Positions 7,108-14,647 of a stretch of DNA of 44,551 nucleotides are shown here, one piece after another; the stretch's first letter is position 1; the number at the start of each line of letters is the position of its first letter. This DNA is from JAVBNU01 sp031551265. GTDB lineage: Bacteria; Cyanobacteriota; Vampirovibrionia; Gastranaerophilales; Gastranaerophilaceae. A program made the translations under genes and the position numbers. The notes below the pieces were generated by a model. That model worked only from the letters and a program-made list of their open reading frames with translations. It was not told where the DNA came from and made no database searches. Location: positions 1 to 44,551 of the forward strand of contig JAVBNU010000082.1 in NCBI GenBank assembly GCA_031551265.1. The letters are read 5' to 3'.

Positions 7108-8496
7108 ATGGCATTTTACGAACAACGGTCAAAAAATACATATAAACTAATTGTTTGTACCGGCTACAATACCACTGGGAAAAAATTACGTAAAACAAAG
7201 ACCATTAAGGTGAACGAAGGGTTGACCTCAAAGCAGCTCGAAAAAGAGCTGAACACTCAATGTGTGCTGTTTGAGGAAGAAGTCCTGAACGGTACTTATT
7301 TGGACGGTGCGAAAGTAACATTTGCCGACTTCACAAAACAATGGCTCAAGGACTATGCCGAAATCAATCTTGCGCCTACTACGTTGCTGTCGTACAAAAT
7401 GATACTCAAGAGAATTTTGCCTGCCATTGGACACATAAAGTTAGGCAAGCTACAGCCTCACCACTTGGTACAGTTTTACAATAATCTCAATGGGGATAAT
7501 GTATGGCTGGATAGTCGTTACACTCCAACAGAGCGTTTGAAAAAATATCTTGAACCTCTTACTGTTTCTCAAATAATAGAAACCACAGGCATATCATCTA
7601 AAACATGTCAGCGACTCAAGGCTGGGAAAAGCACAAATTACCGCACCACTCAAAAACTCTGTAATGCGTACAAATTAAACGCAGACAGAATGTTTATTTG
7701 CACGAGTAACAAAAAGTTGTCAGACAAAACCGTTCGCAATCATCACATTTTAATATGCTCGATTCTTTCAACCGCCGTGAAATGGAATATTATAGAGCGT
7801 AATCCTGCCACCCGTGTTGACACCAAGAAGCCTAAAAAAACCAAAGCTAAGTATTATGATGATAAGCAGGTCGCCACTATGCTAAATGCACTCAAGGATG
7901 AACCTTTGATGTACGTTGCAATGGTTTATCTTACGGTGGACATAGGGTTACGAAGAGGCGAGGTTACAGGGTTAGAGTGGGATGATATTAACTTTGACAC
8001 TTGTGAAATAAATATCGACAAGCAACGTCATTATATTGTGGGTCTTGGCACAATTAATAGTACACCCAAAACAGAAGCGGGTGAAAGGGTTGTAACAGCC
8101 TCAAAAACTGCAATATCTATCCTGAAAGAGTACAAGAGGCAGCAAAGTGAAGATAGGTTGAAGCTCGGTACAGCGTGGAAAAATGAGCCTCACGTATTTT
8201 TGCACGAGGATGGAAGTTCAATAAGTCCACAACGTCCCTATAAGTGGTTTGTAGATTTCTTAAAGCGTCACAACTTGCCAAAGATAACATTTCACCAGTT
8301 ACGTCACACTAATGCCAGTCTTATGATTTCAGCAGGTACAGACCCTGTGACCCTAAGCGGCAGGCTTGGACACTCTGACAAAACTGTAACCCTGAATACA
8401 TATTCTCACATCATAAGAAGCAAAGAGGCACAAGTGGCGAATAAGATGGATGAATTTTATTCCAATGTCACGACATACAGCATAGCAAGGACTTAG
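7108..8496 (+). CDS. int: tyrosine recombinase/integrase
   Basis: A 462-residue integrase catalysing site-specific integration and excision at the tRNA-Ser 3' end. Catalytic residues are visible: R282 (GLRRGE), H396 and R399 (HQLRHTNAS), H422 (GHSDKTV) and nucleophile Y432 (NTYSHI). The N-terminal arm-binding domain (residues 1-60) is followed by a SAM-like core-binding domain, into which an extra helix-turn-helix is inserted at about residues 150-205 (LTVSQIIETTGISSKTCQ...). The same insertion is known in Tn916/Tn5801-like integrases of Firmicutes, hinting at that lineage for the recombinase. The start at 7108 follows AAAGAAAGGT. It is unusual that the gene lies mid-island instead of beside an att site. 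Confidence 0.95.
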   Translation: MAFYEQRSKNTYKLIVCTGYNTTGKKLRKTKTIKVNEGLTSKQLEKELNTQCVLFEEEVLNGTYLDGAKVTFADFTKQWLKDYAEINLAPTTLLSYKMILKRILPAIGHIKLGKLQPHHLVQFYNNLNGDNVWLDSRYTPTERLKKYLEPLTVSQIIETTGISSKTCQRLKAGKSTNYRTTQKLCNAYKLNADRMFICTSNKKLSDKTVRNHHILICSILSTAVKWNIIERNPATRVDTKKPKKTKAKYYDDKQVATMLNALKDEPLMYVAMVYLTVDIGLRRGEVTGLEWDDINFDTCEINIDKQRHYIVGLGTINSTPKTEAGERVVTASKTAISILKEYKRQQSEDRLKLGTAWKNEPHVFLHEDGSSISPQRPYKWFVDFLKRHNLPKITFHQLRHTNASLMISAGTDPVTLSGRLGHSDKTVTLNTYSHIIRSKEAQVANKMDEFYSNVTTYSIART

Positions 8497-8499
8497 AAG

Positions 8500-8913
8500 A
8501 TGAAAAACAATAACACAACAAATGAAAGTGCAACAGCAGGTCAAAAACTCAAAAACGCACTTTCAAAGGTTGGTGGGACGGAGAAATTTAACTATTGCGA
8601 GCCATACAGCTACTTTAACTATACCGATGGAGTCAAAGATTTCTTAAACAAAGCGGATGCCTATTGGTTTTTGAGTATCTTAGCAAATGAATTCTATTAC
8701 AAATTAGGTGATGAATTTTACATTATTGAACTAAAAGTCAATGAAGATGGCAGCACAGAAATAACAGCCAAACACAACACCGACAGCAAGTCACCACTCA
8801 CCTGCAAAATTTCATACACTGACACACCTTATCAAGAAGAGCCTTATAAGTTCTACCTCCTACACCATAAATCGGTAAATCTGGCAATTCTGCTACTATC
8901 GAGCGAGTATTGA
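8500..8913 (+). CDS. DUF6876-like protein (137 aa)
   Basis: Starts four bases after the integrase stop, so it is co-transcribed with it. The sequence has the features I associate with the DUF6876 family of plasmids, phages and cyanobacterial elements: LKNALSKVGGTEKF near the N-terminus, YTDGVKDFLNKADAYWFLSILANEF, then beta strands and a terminal LLLSSEY. Members have no established function. It is soluble, without signal peptide or cysteine motif. A hairpin terminator at 8931-8961 ends the transcription unit. Confidence 0.72.
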   Translation: MKNNNTTNESATAGQKLKNALSKVGGTEKFNYCEPYSYFNYTDGVKDFLNKADAYWFLSILANEFYYKLGDEFYIIELKVNEDGSTEITAKHNTDSKSPLTCKISYTDTPYQEEPYKFYLLHHKSVNLAILLLSSEY

Positions 8914-8930
8914 TAATAAATAATACCAAC

Positions 8931-8961
8931 AAAAAAGCTCCGTACGTTATGTAGAGCTTTT
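8931..8961. terminator. bidirectional terminator hairpin
   Basis: AAAAGCTC (8933-8940) pairs with GAGCTTTT (8954-8961). A run of A precedes and a run of T follows, so it can end both the integrase/DUF6876 transcript and the opposing transcript that stops at 8975. Confidence 0.75.
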
Positions 8962-8974
8962 GTTAATTCTATAA

Positions 8975-9292
8975 TTAATTTCCTTTTGGCATAGTATATC
9001 TGCCCTGGTCTATTAATTTACCCTTCTCTTTAATGCGTTGTTTAGTGGTCATGCCTTCCATTCTTTTAATATCTTCAGGGAAGAATTGCACCTTGTCCAA
9101 CCAAACTATTCCTTTGGCATCATCCGGATTTGCAAAATTCGGTATATATTTATCACCTTCTGCGCCAGTTGCACTTGATTTTGCTCGTGCTACTTTAGGT
9201 GTCACCGCTTTCTGCACTTTTTTACCAGCATTCATAGCAGCCTTCACCTTTCCTGAAAACGATATGCTTCCTGAGATGGCTTTTACATCCAT
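8975..9292 (-). CDS. duplicated small SF-motif protein B (105 aa)
   Basis: The protein begins MDVKAISGSISFSGKVKAA and is closely related to the gene just upstream. Residues 1-66 are nearly identical between the two (basic region VQKAVTPKVARAKSS, then EGDKYIPNFANPDDAKG); the last 35-40 residues have diverged. No domain is recognised. Position 9-14 carries the SISFSG motif seen at the N-terminus of many other proteins in this window. It is third in the minus-strand unit behind the ADP-ribosyltransferase-like gene, 41 bases after its paralogue. It could be an accessory, an immunity factor or a second effector; the sequence alone does not decide. Confidence 0.68.
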   Translation of the reverse strand: MDVKAISGSISFSGKVKAAMNAGKKVQKAVTPKVARAKSSATGAEGDKYIPNFANPDDAKGIVWLDKVQFFPEDIKRMEGMTTKQRIKEKGKLIDQGRYTMPKGN

Positions 9293-9333
9293 ATCAAAAT
9301 CCTGTTCAGTTAATCACTACGTAAAAAATTTAA

Positions 9334-9648
9334 CTATTTTTTATCCCATTTTATAGGGTAATCATTTTTTGATAATAGCTTTTTCATATATGCAATAGCT
9401 TGTTTATCTGTCATAGCTTCCATTTTCTTAACTTCTTCGGGAGGGAAAATTGTTTCTCCCCAAGTTACTCCTTTGGCATCATCCGGATTTGCAAAATTTG
9501 GTACATATCTATCACCTTCTGCGCTAGTTGCACTTGATTTTGCCCGTGCTACCCTAGGTGTCACCGCTTTCTGCACTTTTTTACCAGCGTTCATAGCAGC
9601 CCTCACCTTTCCTGAAAATGATATGCTTCCTGAGATAGCTTCTAACAT
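9334..9648 (-). CDS. duplicated small SF-motif protein A (104 aa)
   Basis: The start is placed at ATG 9648 (MLEAISGSISFSG), which aligns with the paralogue and has AAGAAGGG upstream; a GTG at 9672 would add eight residues. The first two thirds match the 8975-9292 gene at both protein and DNA level (blocks about 9111-9285 and 9470-9645), showing a recent tandem duplication. The C-terminal part keeps a similar plan (PPEEVKKMEAMTDKQAIAYMKKL versus PEDIKRMEGMTTKQRIKEKGKL). No known domain. It lies directly behind the ADP-ribosyltransferase-like gene, so a functional link such as immunity or co-delivery is plausible but unproven. Confidence 0.68.
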   Translation of the reverse strand: MLEAISGSISFSGKVRAAMNAGKKVQKAVTPRVARAKSSATSAEGDRYVPNFANPDDAKGVTWGETIFPPEEVKKMEAMTDKQAIAYMKKLLSKNDYPIKWDKK

Positions 9649-9691
9649 ATCTAAACCCTTCTTCTTGTTCACTAATGATAACTCTCTTTAG

Positions 9692-10810
9692 CTACCTTGT
9701 CAATTGGTTTGGCAGTAATCTAGCATGAAGTATCCACGTTTTGGTTTCTTTATCAAATTTTACATTTATGATACGCAGGGATGAATTTCTTTGAATCAAA
9801 ACTTCACCTTGCTTCGATTTATACATGACATTTTCAGGTTCAATGTATGCACCTCTTGTTTCTACAGGAGCTATTATCTTCCAATGAACAGCACTATTCC
9901 CAGCTTTTCTACCAGCTATTTTGTGGGATATATTATGCGCCCAATGCTGTGCTAAGTCATCATCAAATGTTGCTGATAAAAATCGTTCCTGAATGAATGA
10001 TTTACCCATTAACTCATATCTAATAAATTTCAATATTTCAGCTTCTGACGCATTACGCTTAATCAATTTGTCCATTTCATCACCTGCAGGTTTGCCATAA
10101 CTTGTTTGGCGTGAATTTAAAGCACCTCTGCACCCATCGCCCCGAAAAATTATTGTACCTTTTCGTGTTGCAGAACTGTTCAAAAACTCTGTCAGAACAT
10201 CTATTCTTCTTTCCGCTCTAGGTATCATTTTTTTACCTGTCAAATAAGGATTAATGTATTTTGAACGTGCTTTGTATACTACCAATGCCTCAATAGCTTC
10301 CGGTGATTTTTCACGACAAACGCTCCTAACAACTAAATCGCACCTGTTTGCACTCAAAGTGAGAACATCGTTCATTGCATCCGTTGTTCGCAAAACCTTA
10401 GCAAAAACAGCTAATTTCTGCATGTTTGGCACCCCATCAGCGGTGGTTGATTGCCACATACGAATGTACTTACCATTTTGCATATTCATCAACTTAGCCA
10501 TATTTTTATAATCAACCTTACCAAGCATCCAATCATCAATCCAATCTAACTTCCGTAGACTTGGATATTGCCGCTTAATCTTTTCGATTATATCAATTAT
10601 AGGATGCGCTATTCGGTCATTTTCAAAATGTTTTTTTACCTGTCCAACTGTGACCGTTTTGGGCAAGCGTGCGCAAAACGAAACAACGTCGGCAGATTTG
10701 TTTGAGCGTACAAAGCTGTCCGCTACGCCGACATTGCGCCATTGCCCTACTTTTGTTCTAAAGTCCGGCGCTGCGTAATTTCTTGTTGTTAGCGAGATTG
10801 CTTGTACCAA
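9692..10810 (-). CDS. probable ADP-ribosyltransferase (R-S-E class), 372 aa
   Basis: The C-terminal 165 residues carry the signature of the R-S-E ADP-ribosyltransferases (C3/VIP2/iota-toxin fold): R223 in TIIFRGDG, an STS-like motif FLSATFDD (S279, T281), and Q334-G-E336 in SKQGEVLIQRNSSLRIINV, matching the ARTT-loop Q-x-E. These enzymes transfer ADP-ribose from NAD+ to proteins or nucleic acids. The N-terminal 190 residues are mostly helical and unrecognised, with VVSFCARL at 42-49 matching the recurrent SF motif. The start codon is TTG, supported by AAAGGAAG seven bases upstream. No signal peptide is visible. It heads a unit with the two duplicated small genes. Target and delivery are unknown. 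Confidence 0.72.
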   Translation of the reverse strand: MVQAISLTTRNYAAPDFRTKVGQWRNVGVADSFVRSNKSADVVSFCARLPKTVTVGQVKKHFENDRIAHPIIDIIEKIKRQYPSLRKLDWIDDWMLGKVDYKNMAKLMNMQNGKYIRMWQSTTADGVPNMQKLAVFAKVLRTTDAMNDVLTLSANRCDLVVRSVCREKSPEAIEALVVYKARSKYINPYLTGKKMIPRAERRIDVLTEFLNSSATRKGTIIFRGDGCRGALNSRQTSYGKPAGDEMDKLIKRNASEAEILKFIRYELMGKSFIQERFLSATFDDDLAQHWAHNISHKIAGRKAGNSAVHWKIIAPVETRGAYIEPENVMYKSKQGEVLIQRNSSLRIINVKFDKETKTWILHARLLPNQLTR

Positions 10811-11110
10811 TGAGCTTCTTCCTTTGTTTCCCTACTGTTAGTTGAAACTCTCTACAAAATATCTCGTTATTAGATATATGCCACATTTTTAAGATTTGTA
10901 ATCATTTTTAGAGAATTATTGAATAATTTGTTACAAATGTTATATTTGGGTGCTGATACAGAGTGTAAAAGTGGTATAAATGATGAATAAGACGAATGAG
11001 TTTAATTTTGCATTCAAATTGTGTGTCAAATATTAATTTTTCGTTAATTTTTTCAAATTTTTGGTAAAACTGGAATATAATAGAGTAAAGCCCCTTGGCG
11101 AGGAATAAGA
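10811..11110. promoter_or_regulatory. divergent intergenic region
   Basis: An A/T-rich gap between the ADP-ribosyltransferase unit and the HEPN-like unit. TATAAT at 11076-11081 is a good -10 for the gene at 11111, but no clear -35 is 16-18 bases upstream. GAGGAATAAG before the ATG is its ribosome site. No further gene is supported in this stretch. Confidence 0.5.
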
Positions 11111-11845
11111 ATGAATTTTCAAGATTTCGCGAGAAAGACAGATGTATGTTGTAAAAAAGAAGTTGACAGAGTTAAGCTTGTTGTTTTCTTTTTAGAAATG
11201 TCTAATGGAAATAAAGAATTTGACTTAAATGAAGTCCTTGAAAAACTTGAAGAAATAGGAGTTGGAGTAACTAACTCTTCACGTTTAAAACAGAACTTAA
11301 CAAAATGTAGGGACTTCAAGAAAAATAACAAAACTGGTAATTGGGTATTAAATCCTAATGTTATAAACTCTATGAAGCAAGAATATAAAGCAAAATTGGA
11401 GGACAAAAACAGTATTGAGTCTAACAGCGAATTACTAGAAGAAATAAAATTTTCAGGCAAGCGAGGATTTTTAGATAAGTTGATATCCCAAGCAAATAAT
11501 TGCTATAAAAATTACTGCTACGATGCTTGTGCAGTTATGCTACGAAGGATATTCGAAATAACACTTATTTTAGCCTACCGACATAATAATATCGAAGATG
11601 AAATTAAAGATAAAAATGGTCATACACTTATGTTGTCGGAAATAGTAACAAATGCTGTTATGAATAAGACTCTAAAATTATCAACGAGAAATCTTGCTAA
11701 AGAATATAATATTATCAGAGACATAGGCAATTATGCCGCACATAAGATTGAGTACAATACATCTCCCAAAGATATTGACGATATAAAAAATGTTTTTAGG
11801 GTGCGATTAGAGGAATTGTACTATAAAGCAGGTTTATTAAAATAA
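11111..11845 (+). CDS. DUF4145/HEPN-like protein with N-terminal winged-helix-like domain (244 aa)
   Basis: Residues about 1-85 form a small domain (DRVKLVVFFLEMSNG...FDLNEVLEKLEEIG...GNWVLNP) that resembles a winged helix and recurs in the next gene. Residues about 120-240 are helical and end in the DUF4145 signature: CYDACAVMLRRIFEITLIL, then IIRDIGNYAAHKIEYN. DUF4145 belongs to the HEPN superfamily, whose members often act as RNases or as regulatory modules in anti-phage and toxin systems. The R...AAH motif is present, but with the longer DUF4145 spacing rather than the R-x4-6-H of active RNases. Twelve bases separate it from the next gene, so the two form an operon. Confidence 0.72.
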   Translation: MNFQDFARKTDVCCKKEVDRVKLVVFFLEMSNGNKEFDLNEVLEKLEEIGVGVTNSSRLKQNLTKCRDFKKNNKTGNWVLNPNVINSMKQEYKAKLEDKNSIESNSELLEEIKFSGKRGFLDKLISQANNCYKNYCYDACAVMLRRIFEITLILAYRHNNIEDEIKDKNGHTLMLSEIVTNAVMNKTLKLSTRNLAKEYNIIRDIGNYAAHKIEYNTSPKDIDDIKNVFRVRLEELYYKAGLLK

Positions 11846-11857
11846 AAGGAGATTAGG

Positions 11858-12793
11858 ATGACAGATACTGTTACAAAGCTAAAATTAAAATATGGTGAAA
11901 TTGAACTCGAGATTGAAGGAGATTCTGAAACAGTTGCGAGAGAAAGGTCAGAGTTTCAAAAAACATTAGTTTCGGCAATAGAAGTATTATCAAGAAAAAT
12001 GGTTTTTCAACAATCAATACCCCAAAATATAGGAATTATTGAACAAAAGATACCAGAACAGCAACCACAACTAATTTCTTGTGATAATAAGCTCGAGTTT
12101 AAAAAATATTCTCGTTTTAATCAACTTGTAAAAGAAAAAAAGTTTGATACTGATGTTGATAGAGTATTAGGAGCTGCTTATTTTTTGTCAATTAGTATGG
12201 ACCAGCAAGAATTTACAAAAAATGATATACTTGAACAATTTAAAAATGCAAAATTAAAAACACCATCCAACACAGCTACGTGTTTAGCAAATAATGTAGA
12301 AAAGGATTTTATTCAACCTGTAGGAACTGGGGAAAAAAATATGCAAATATATTCTATCTTAGATGAAGGAATCGAATACTGCGAAACATACGAACCAAAA
12401 GAAGAAACAACAAAAGCTAAAAAAACAAATAAAACTTCTAAACCTAAGTCCACAAAAGATTATCCAAGTTTAGACATTACAGTAGATGAACTTCATCTTG
12501 AAAAATATTGCAATCTCTCTAAATTATCAAGTTATATTGAACAAATCTGGGTTCTTATGTTTATATATTACTCAGAAAAAGGTCAAAAAACGTTTACACG
12601 AGATGAAGTTACTCAAATGCTAAGAAAACGTTTTGGTATAAATCCAACAGACAGACAAATCAAGCGTTTCTTTGAAAAGGCAGGTACTAATTTGCATAAA
12701 GAAGGCTCAAGGAAAGATATGACATATACATTGATGCAGGGAGGCATTGACGAGGCTCAAAGAATAATTGCTGAAAATACTAATACTAAGTAA
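11858..12793 (+). CDS. winged-helix-type partner protein (311 aa)
   Basis: The N-terminus KLKLKYGEIELEIEGDSETV is a short beta hairpin followed by helix, a layout I have seen at the start of hypothetical proteins in defence-like loci. Residues about 90-175 (KFDTDVDRVLGAAYFLSISMDQQEFTKNDILEQF...YSILDEG) resemble the N-terminal domain of the preceding gene. A Lys/Thr-rich linker follows, then a second similar helical domain (SSYIEQIWVLMFIYYSEKGQKTFTRDEVTQML...YTLMQGG). The protein thus has two winged-helix-like modules. It ends six bases before a 9-bp inverted repeat, close to attR. A cargo or defence role is inferred. Confidence 0.65.
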   Translation: MTDTVTKLKLKYGEIELEIEGDSETVARERSEFQKTLVSAIEVLSRKMVFQQSIPQNIGIIEQKIPEQQPQLISCDNKLEFKKYSRFNQLVKEKKFDTDVDRVLGAAYFLSISMDQQEFTKNDILEQFKNAKLKTPSNTATCLANNVEKDFIQPVGTGEKNMQIYSILDEGIEYCETYEPKEETTKAKKTNKTSKPKSTKDYPSLDITVDELHLEKYCNLSKLSSYIEQIWVLMFIYYSEKGQKTFTRDEVTQMLRKRFGINPTDRQIKRFFEKAGTNLHKEGSRKDMTYTLMQGGIDEAQRIIAENTNTK

Positions 12794-12799
12794 ATGATT

Positions 12800-12838
12800 G
12801 GGGGACTATTAGGGGACTGACGATACGAGTAGTCCCCC
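12800..12838. repeat. inverted repeat and arm-like repeats near attR
   Basis: GGGGGACTA (12800-12808) and TAGTCCCCC (12830-12838) form a perfect 9-bp inverted repeat. The left part, GGGGGACTATTAGGGGACTG, nearly equals 997-1015 beside attL and is echoed at 13018-13027. These repeated units may be integrase arm-binding sites, or a hairpin ending the cargo operon; no T tract follows. Confidence 0.5.
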
Positions 12839-12936
12839 GAAATTACAAAAAGTTACGAGAAGGCGAAGAGGCGAAAACCAAACAATACTAAAGGTTTCGA
12901 CAAAATACTAAAAGTTACAAAAGCCATAAAAGTAAA

Positions 12937-12972
12937 TTCGAATCCCACCTCCTCCTAATTTAAAACCCTTAA
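12937..12972 (+). repeat. attR core (36-bp direct repeat)
   Basis: Identical to 916-951: the tRNA-Ser T-loop and acceptor 3' strand without the 5' part of the tRNA. The similarity runs on with mismatches, including a terminator-like copy, to about 13027. It marks the right end of the island and the point where host sequence resumes. Confidence 0.88.
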
Positions 12973-13035
12973 AACATAACGTTTCGAGGGTTTTTTAAAA
13001 CTCATTTTCAGCACCTAGGGACTATTAGGCCGTAG

Positions 13036-13054
13036 GTTGGGGTTTCACCCCAAC
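13036..13054 (+). promoter_or_regulatory. hairpin in the leader of the decarboxylase gene
   Basis: GTTGGGG-TTTCA-CCCCAAC is a perfect 7-bp stem with a 5-base loop, 25 bases before the decarboxylase ATG. No T tract follows, so it is more likely a leader structure than a terminator. Confidence 0.4.
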
Positions 13055-13079
13055 AAATAAATTTAAGAAAGATAGCCAA

Positions 13080-14531
13080 ATGTCAGACAATTTAGAATTT
13101 TTACAAAAAAAATTCATCGAAGCATATAATCCCGAAACTTTCAGAGAGCAAGGTCACAAGATGATAGACCTGCTCGCGGAACACTTGAAAAATGTTGAAA
13201 ATACGAGTATTAATGAGATTTTTTCAAATAAGACGCCTGATGAGATTAAAAAAGCCTGCCAAAACAATTTTGAAGGCAAGTTCAATGGCTCTTTTATAAA
13301 CATAGAAAAAGAATTAATGGGTGAAATAACATCTTTGCACAGCCCGCATTTTTTGGGTCATCAGGTCTCAAGCCCGCTTCCTTTATCGGTTTTATCCGAT
13401 ATGCTGATGTCGATGACTAATAACTCAAGCTGTGTATTTGAGATGGGACGCAGTGCGGCAGGTAGCGAAAAAGCAGTTGTTGAGTGGATGTGCAAAAAAA
13501 TAGGCTACGACGAAAATTCCGATGGGGTTTTGACCTCGGGAGGTTCGCTTGGCAACTTAACAGCGTTACTCGCAGCAAGACAGGCGAAAATGGGCTATGA
13601 CATTTGGAACGAAGGCATCGCCTGTAATAAACCTACTATTTTAGTTTCATCACAAGCACATTACAGTGTAAAACGCGCAGCTGCAATTATGGGCCTGGGC
13701 AGTAACGGTGCGATAGCAATTGAAAGTAACTCCGATTGCAGTATGAATATTGAAAACCTCAAATCTGCATACGAAAAATCGAAAAAGGAAGGCAGACAAG
13801 TCTTTGCAGTAGTTGCAAATGCTTGCTCAACCTCAACAGGTACGTATGATGATTTAGAATGTATCGCAAAATTCTGCAATGAAAACGATTTATGGTTACA
13901 CGTTGACGGCGCTCATGGCGCTTCGGCTTTGTTGAGTAACAAACATAAAAATTTATTAAAAGGTATCGAAAAAGCCGACTCGGTCATTTGGGACGCGCAC
14001 AAAATGATGATGCTCCCTGCTCTTGTTACAGGTGTTTTGTTCAAAGACGAGTCGTCCTCACGCCATACTTTTTCCCAAAAAGCTTCTTATCTGCTCGACA
14101 GCATTGACGGGGAAAACTGGTACGATTACGGCTACAGAACAATGGAATGTACAAAACCCGCCATGAGCTTTAAGGTTTATTCTGCGCTAAAATACTACGG
14201 TGAGCAGTTTTTCGGCGACTATATTGATTACGTTTATGGCTTAACAAAAGAATTCGCTAATTTCTTAAAATCTACAGATGATTTCGAAATTGCAGTAGAG
14301 CCGCAGTCGAACATTATTTGTTTCAGATACGTCTCAAAGGCTGATACTGACTTAAACCAATTACAATTAAAAATCAGAGAAAAATTGCTGGTTCAACAAA
14401 AATTCTACATTGTCAAAACCAATGTCAGCGACAAAACATATTTGAGATGCACTATCATAAATCCACTCACTAACATGCAACATTTAAAACAATTAATGGA
14501 AGAAATTCGCAAAATTGCACGGGTTGTTTAA
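13080..14531 (+). CDS. group II PLP-dependent amino-acid decarboxylase (483 aa)
   Basis: An aspartate-aminotransferase-fold decarboxylase that removes CO2 from an amino acid to give an amine. Landmarks are the phosphate-binding TSGGSLGN motif, D276 in LHVDGAHGAS, which contacts the pyridine nitrogen, and the Schiff-base lysine K308 in WDAHKMMMLP. Length and layout fit the aromatic-L-amino-acid / 2,4-diaminobutyrate / glutamate decarboxylase group. The substrate cannot be set from sequence reading. It is cytosolic and monocistronic, and is the first host gene after attR. Such enzymes can make amines such as tyramine, tryptamine or diaminopropane in gut bacteria; which one applies here is unknown. 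Confidence 0.88.
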   Translation: MSDNLEFLQKKFIEAYNPETFREQGHKMIDLLAEHLKNVENTSINEIFSNKTPDEIKKACQNNFEGKFNGSFINIEKELMGEITSLHSPHFLGHQVSSPLPLSVLSDMLMSMTNNSSCVFEMGRSAAGSEKAVVEWMCKKIGYDENSDGVLTSGGSLGNLTALLAARQAKMGYDIWNEGIACNKPTILVSSQAHYSVKRAAAIMGLGSNGAIAIESNSDCSMNIENLKSAYEKSKKEGRQVFAVVANACSTSTGTYDDLECIAKFCNENDLWLHVDGAHGASALLSNKHKNLLKGIEKADSVIWDAHKMMMLPALVTGVLFKDESSSRHTFSQKASYLLDSIDGENWYDYGYRTMECTKPAMSFKVYSALKYYGEQFFGDYIDYVYGLTKEFANFLKSTDDFEIAVEPQSNIICFRYVSKADTDLNQLQLKIREKLLVQQKFYIVKTNVSDKTYLRCTIINPLTNMQHLKQLMEEIRKIARVV

Positions 14532-14647
14532 TTTAATTTCGAAAATTATTAAGACTTCTTCACATTGAAATAAAATTCAAGCAATTATAAAGTTCCAGAT
14601 GTTTTGTATGGTGTAAGTGTGTTATGTAATTAAAAAAGGTAGAAAAA

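Larger units (their letters stand above)
916..12972. mobile_element. 12-kb integrative element in tRNA-Ser
   Basis: The element is bounded by a perfect 36-bp direct repeat (916-951 and 12937-12972) made of the tRNA-Ser 3' end plus downstream sequence. Similarity continues with scattered mismatches to about 1007 and 13027. Inside are a tyrosine integrase (7108-8496), an excisionase-like HTH protein, a P-loop and a Toprim replication protein, a XRE regulator and cargo genes including an ADP-ribosyltransferase-like protein and a HEPN/winged-helix pair. No capsid, terminase, relaxase or type IV coupling genes are visible. It is therefore more like an integrative mobilisable or satellite-type island than a complete prophage or conjugative element. 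Confidence 0.88.

Noticed and set aside
7558..7720. HTH inside the integrase as a novel fusion
   Set aside because: The same insertion is familiar from Tn916/Tn5801-like integrases, so it is not new.
9111..9645. CRISPR-like or satellite DNA repeat
   Set aside because: The repeat is a single gene duplication with reading frame kept and no spacer structure.
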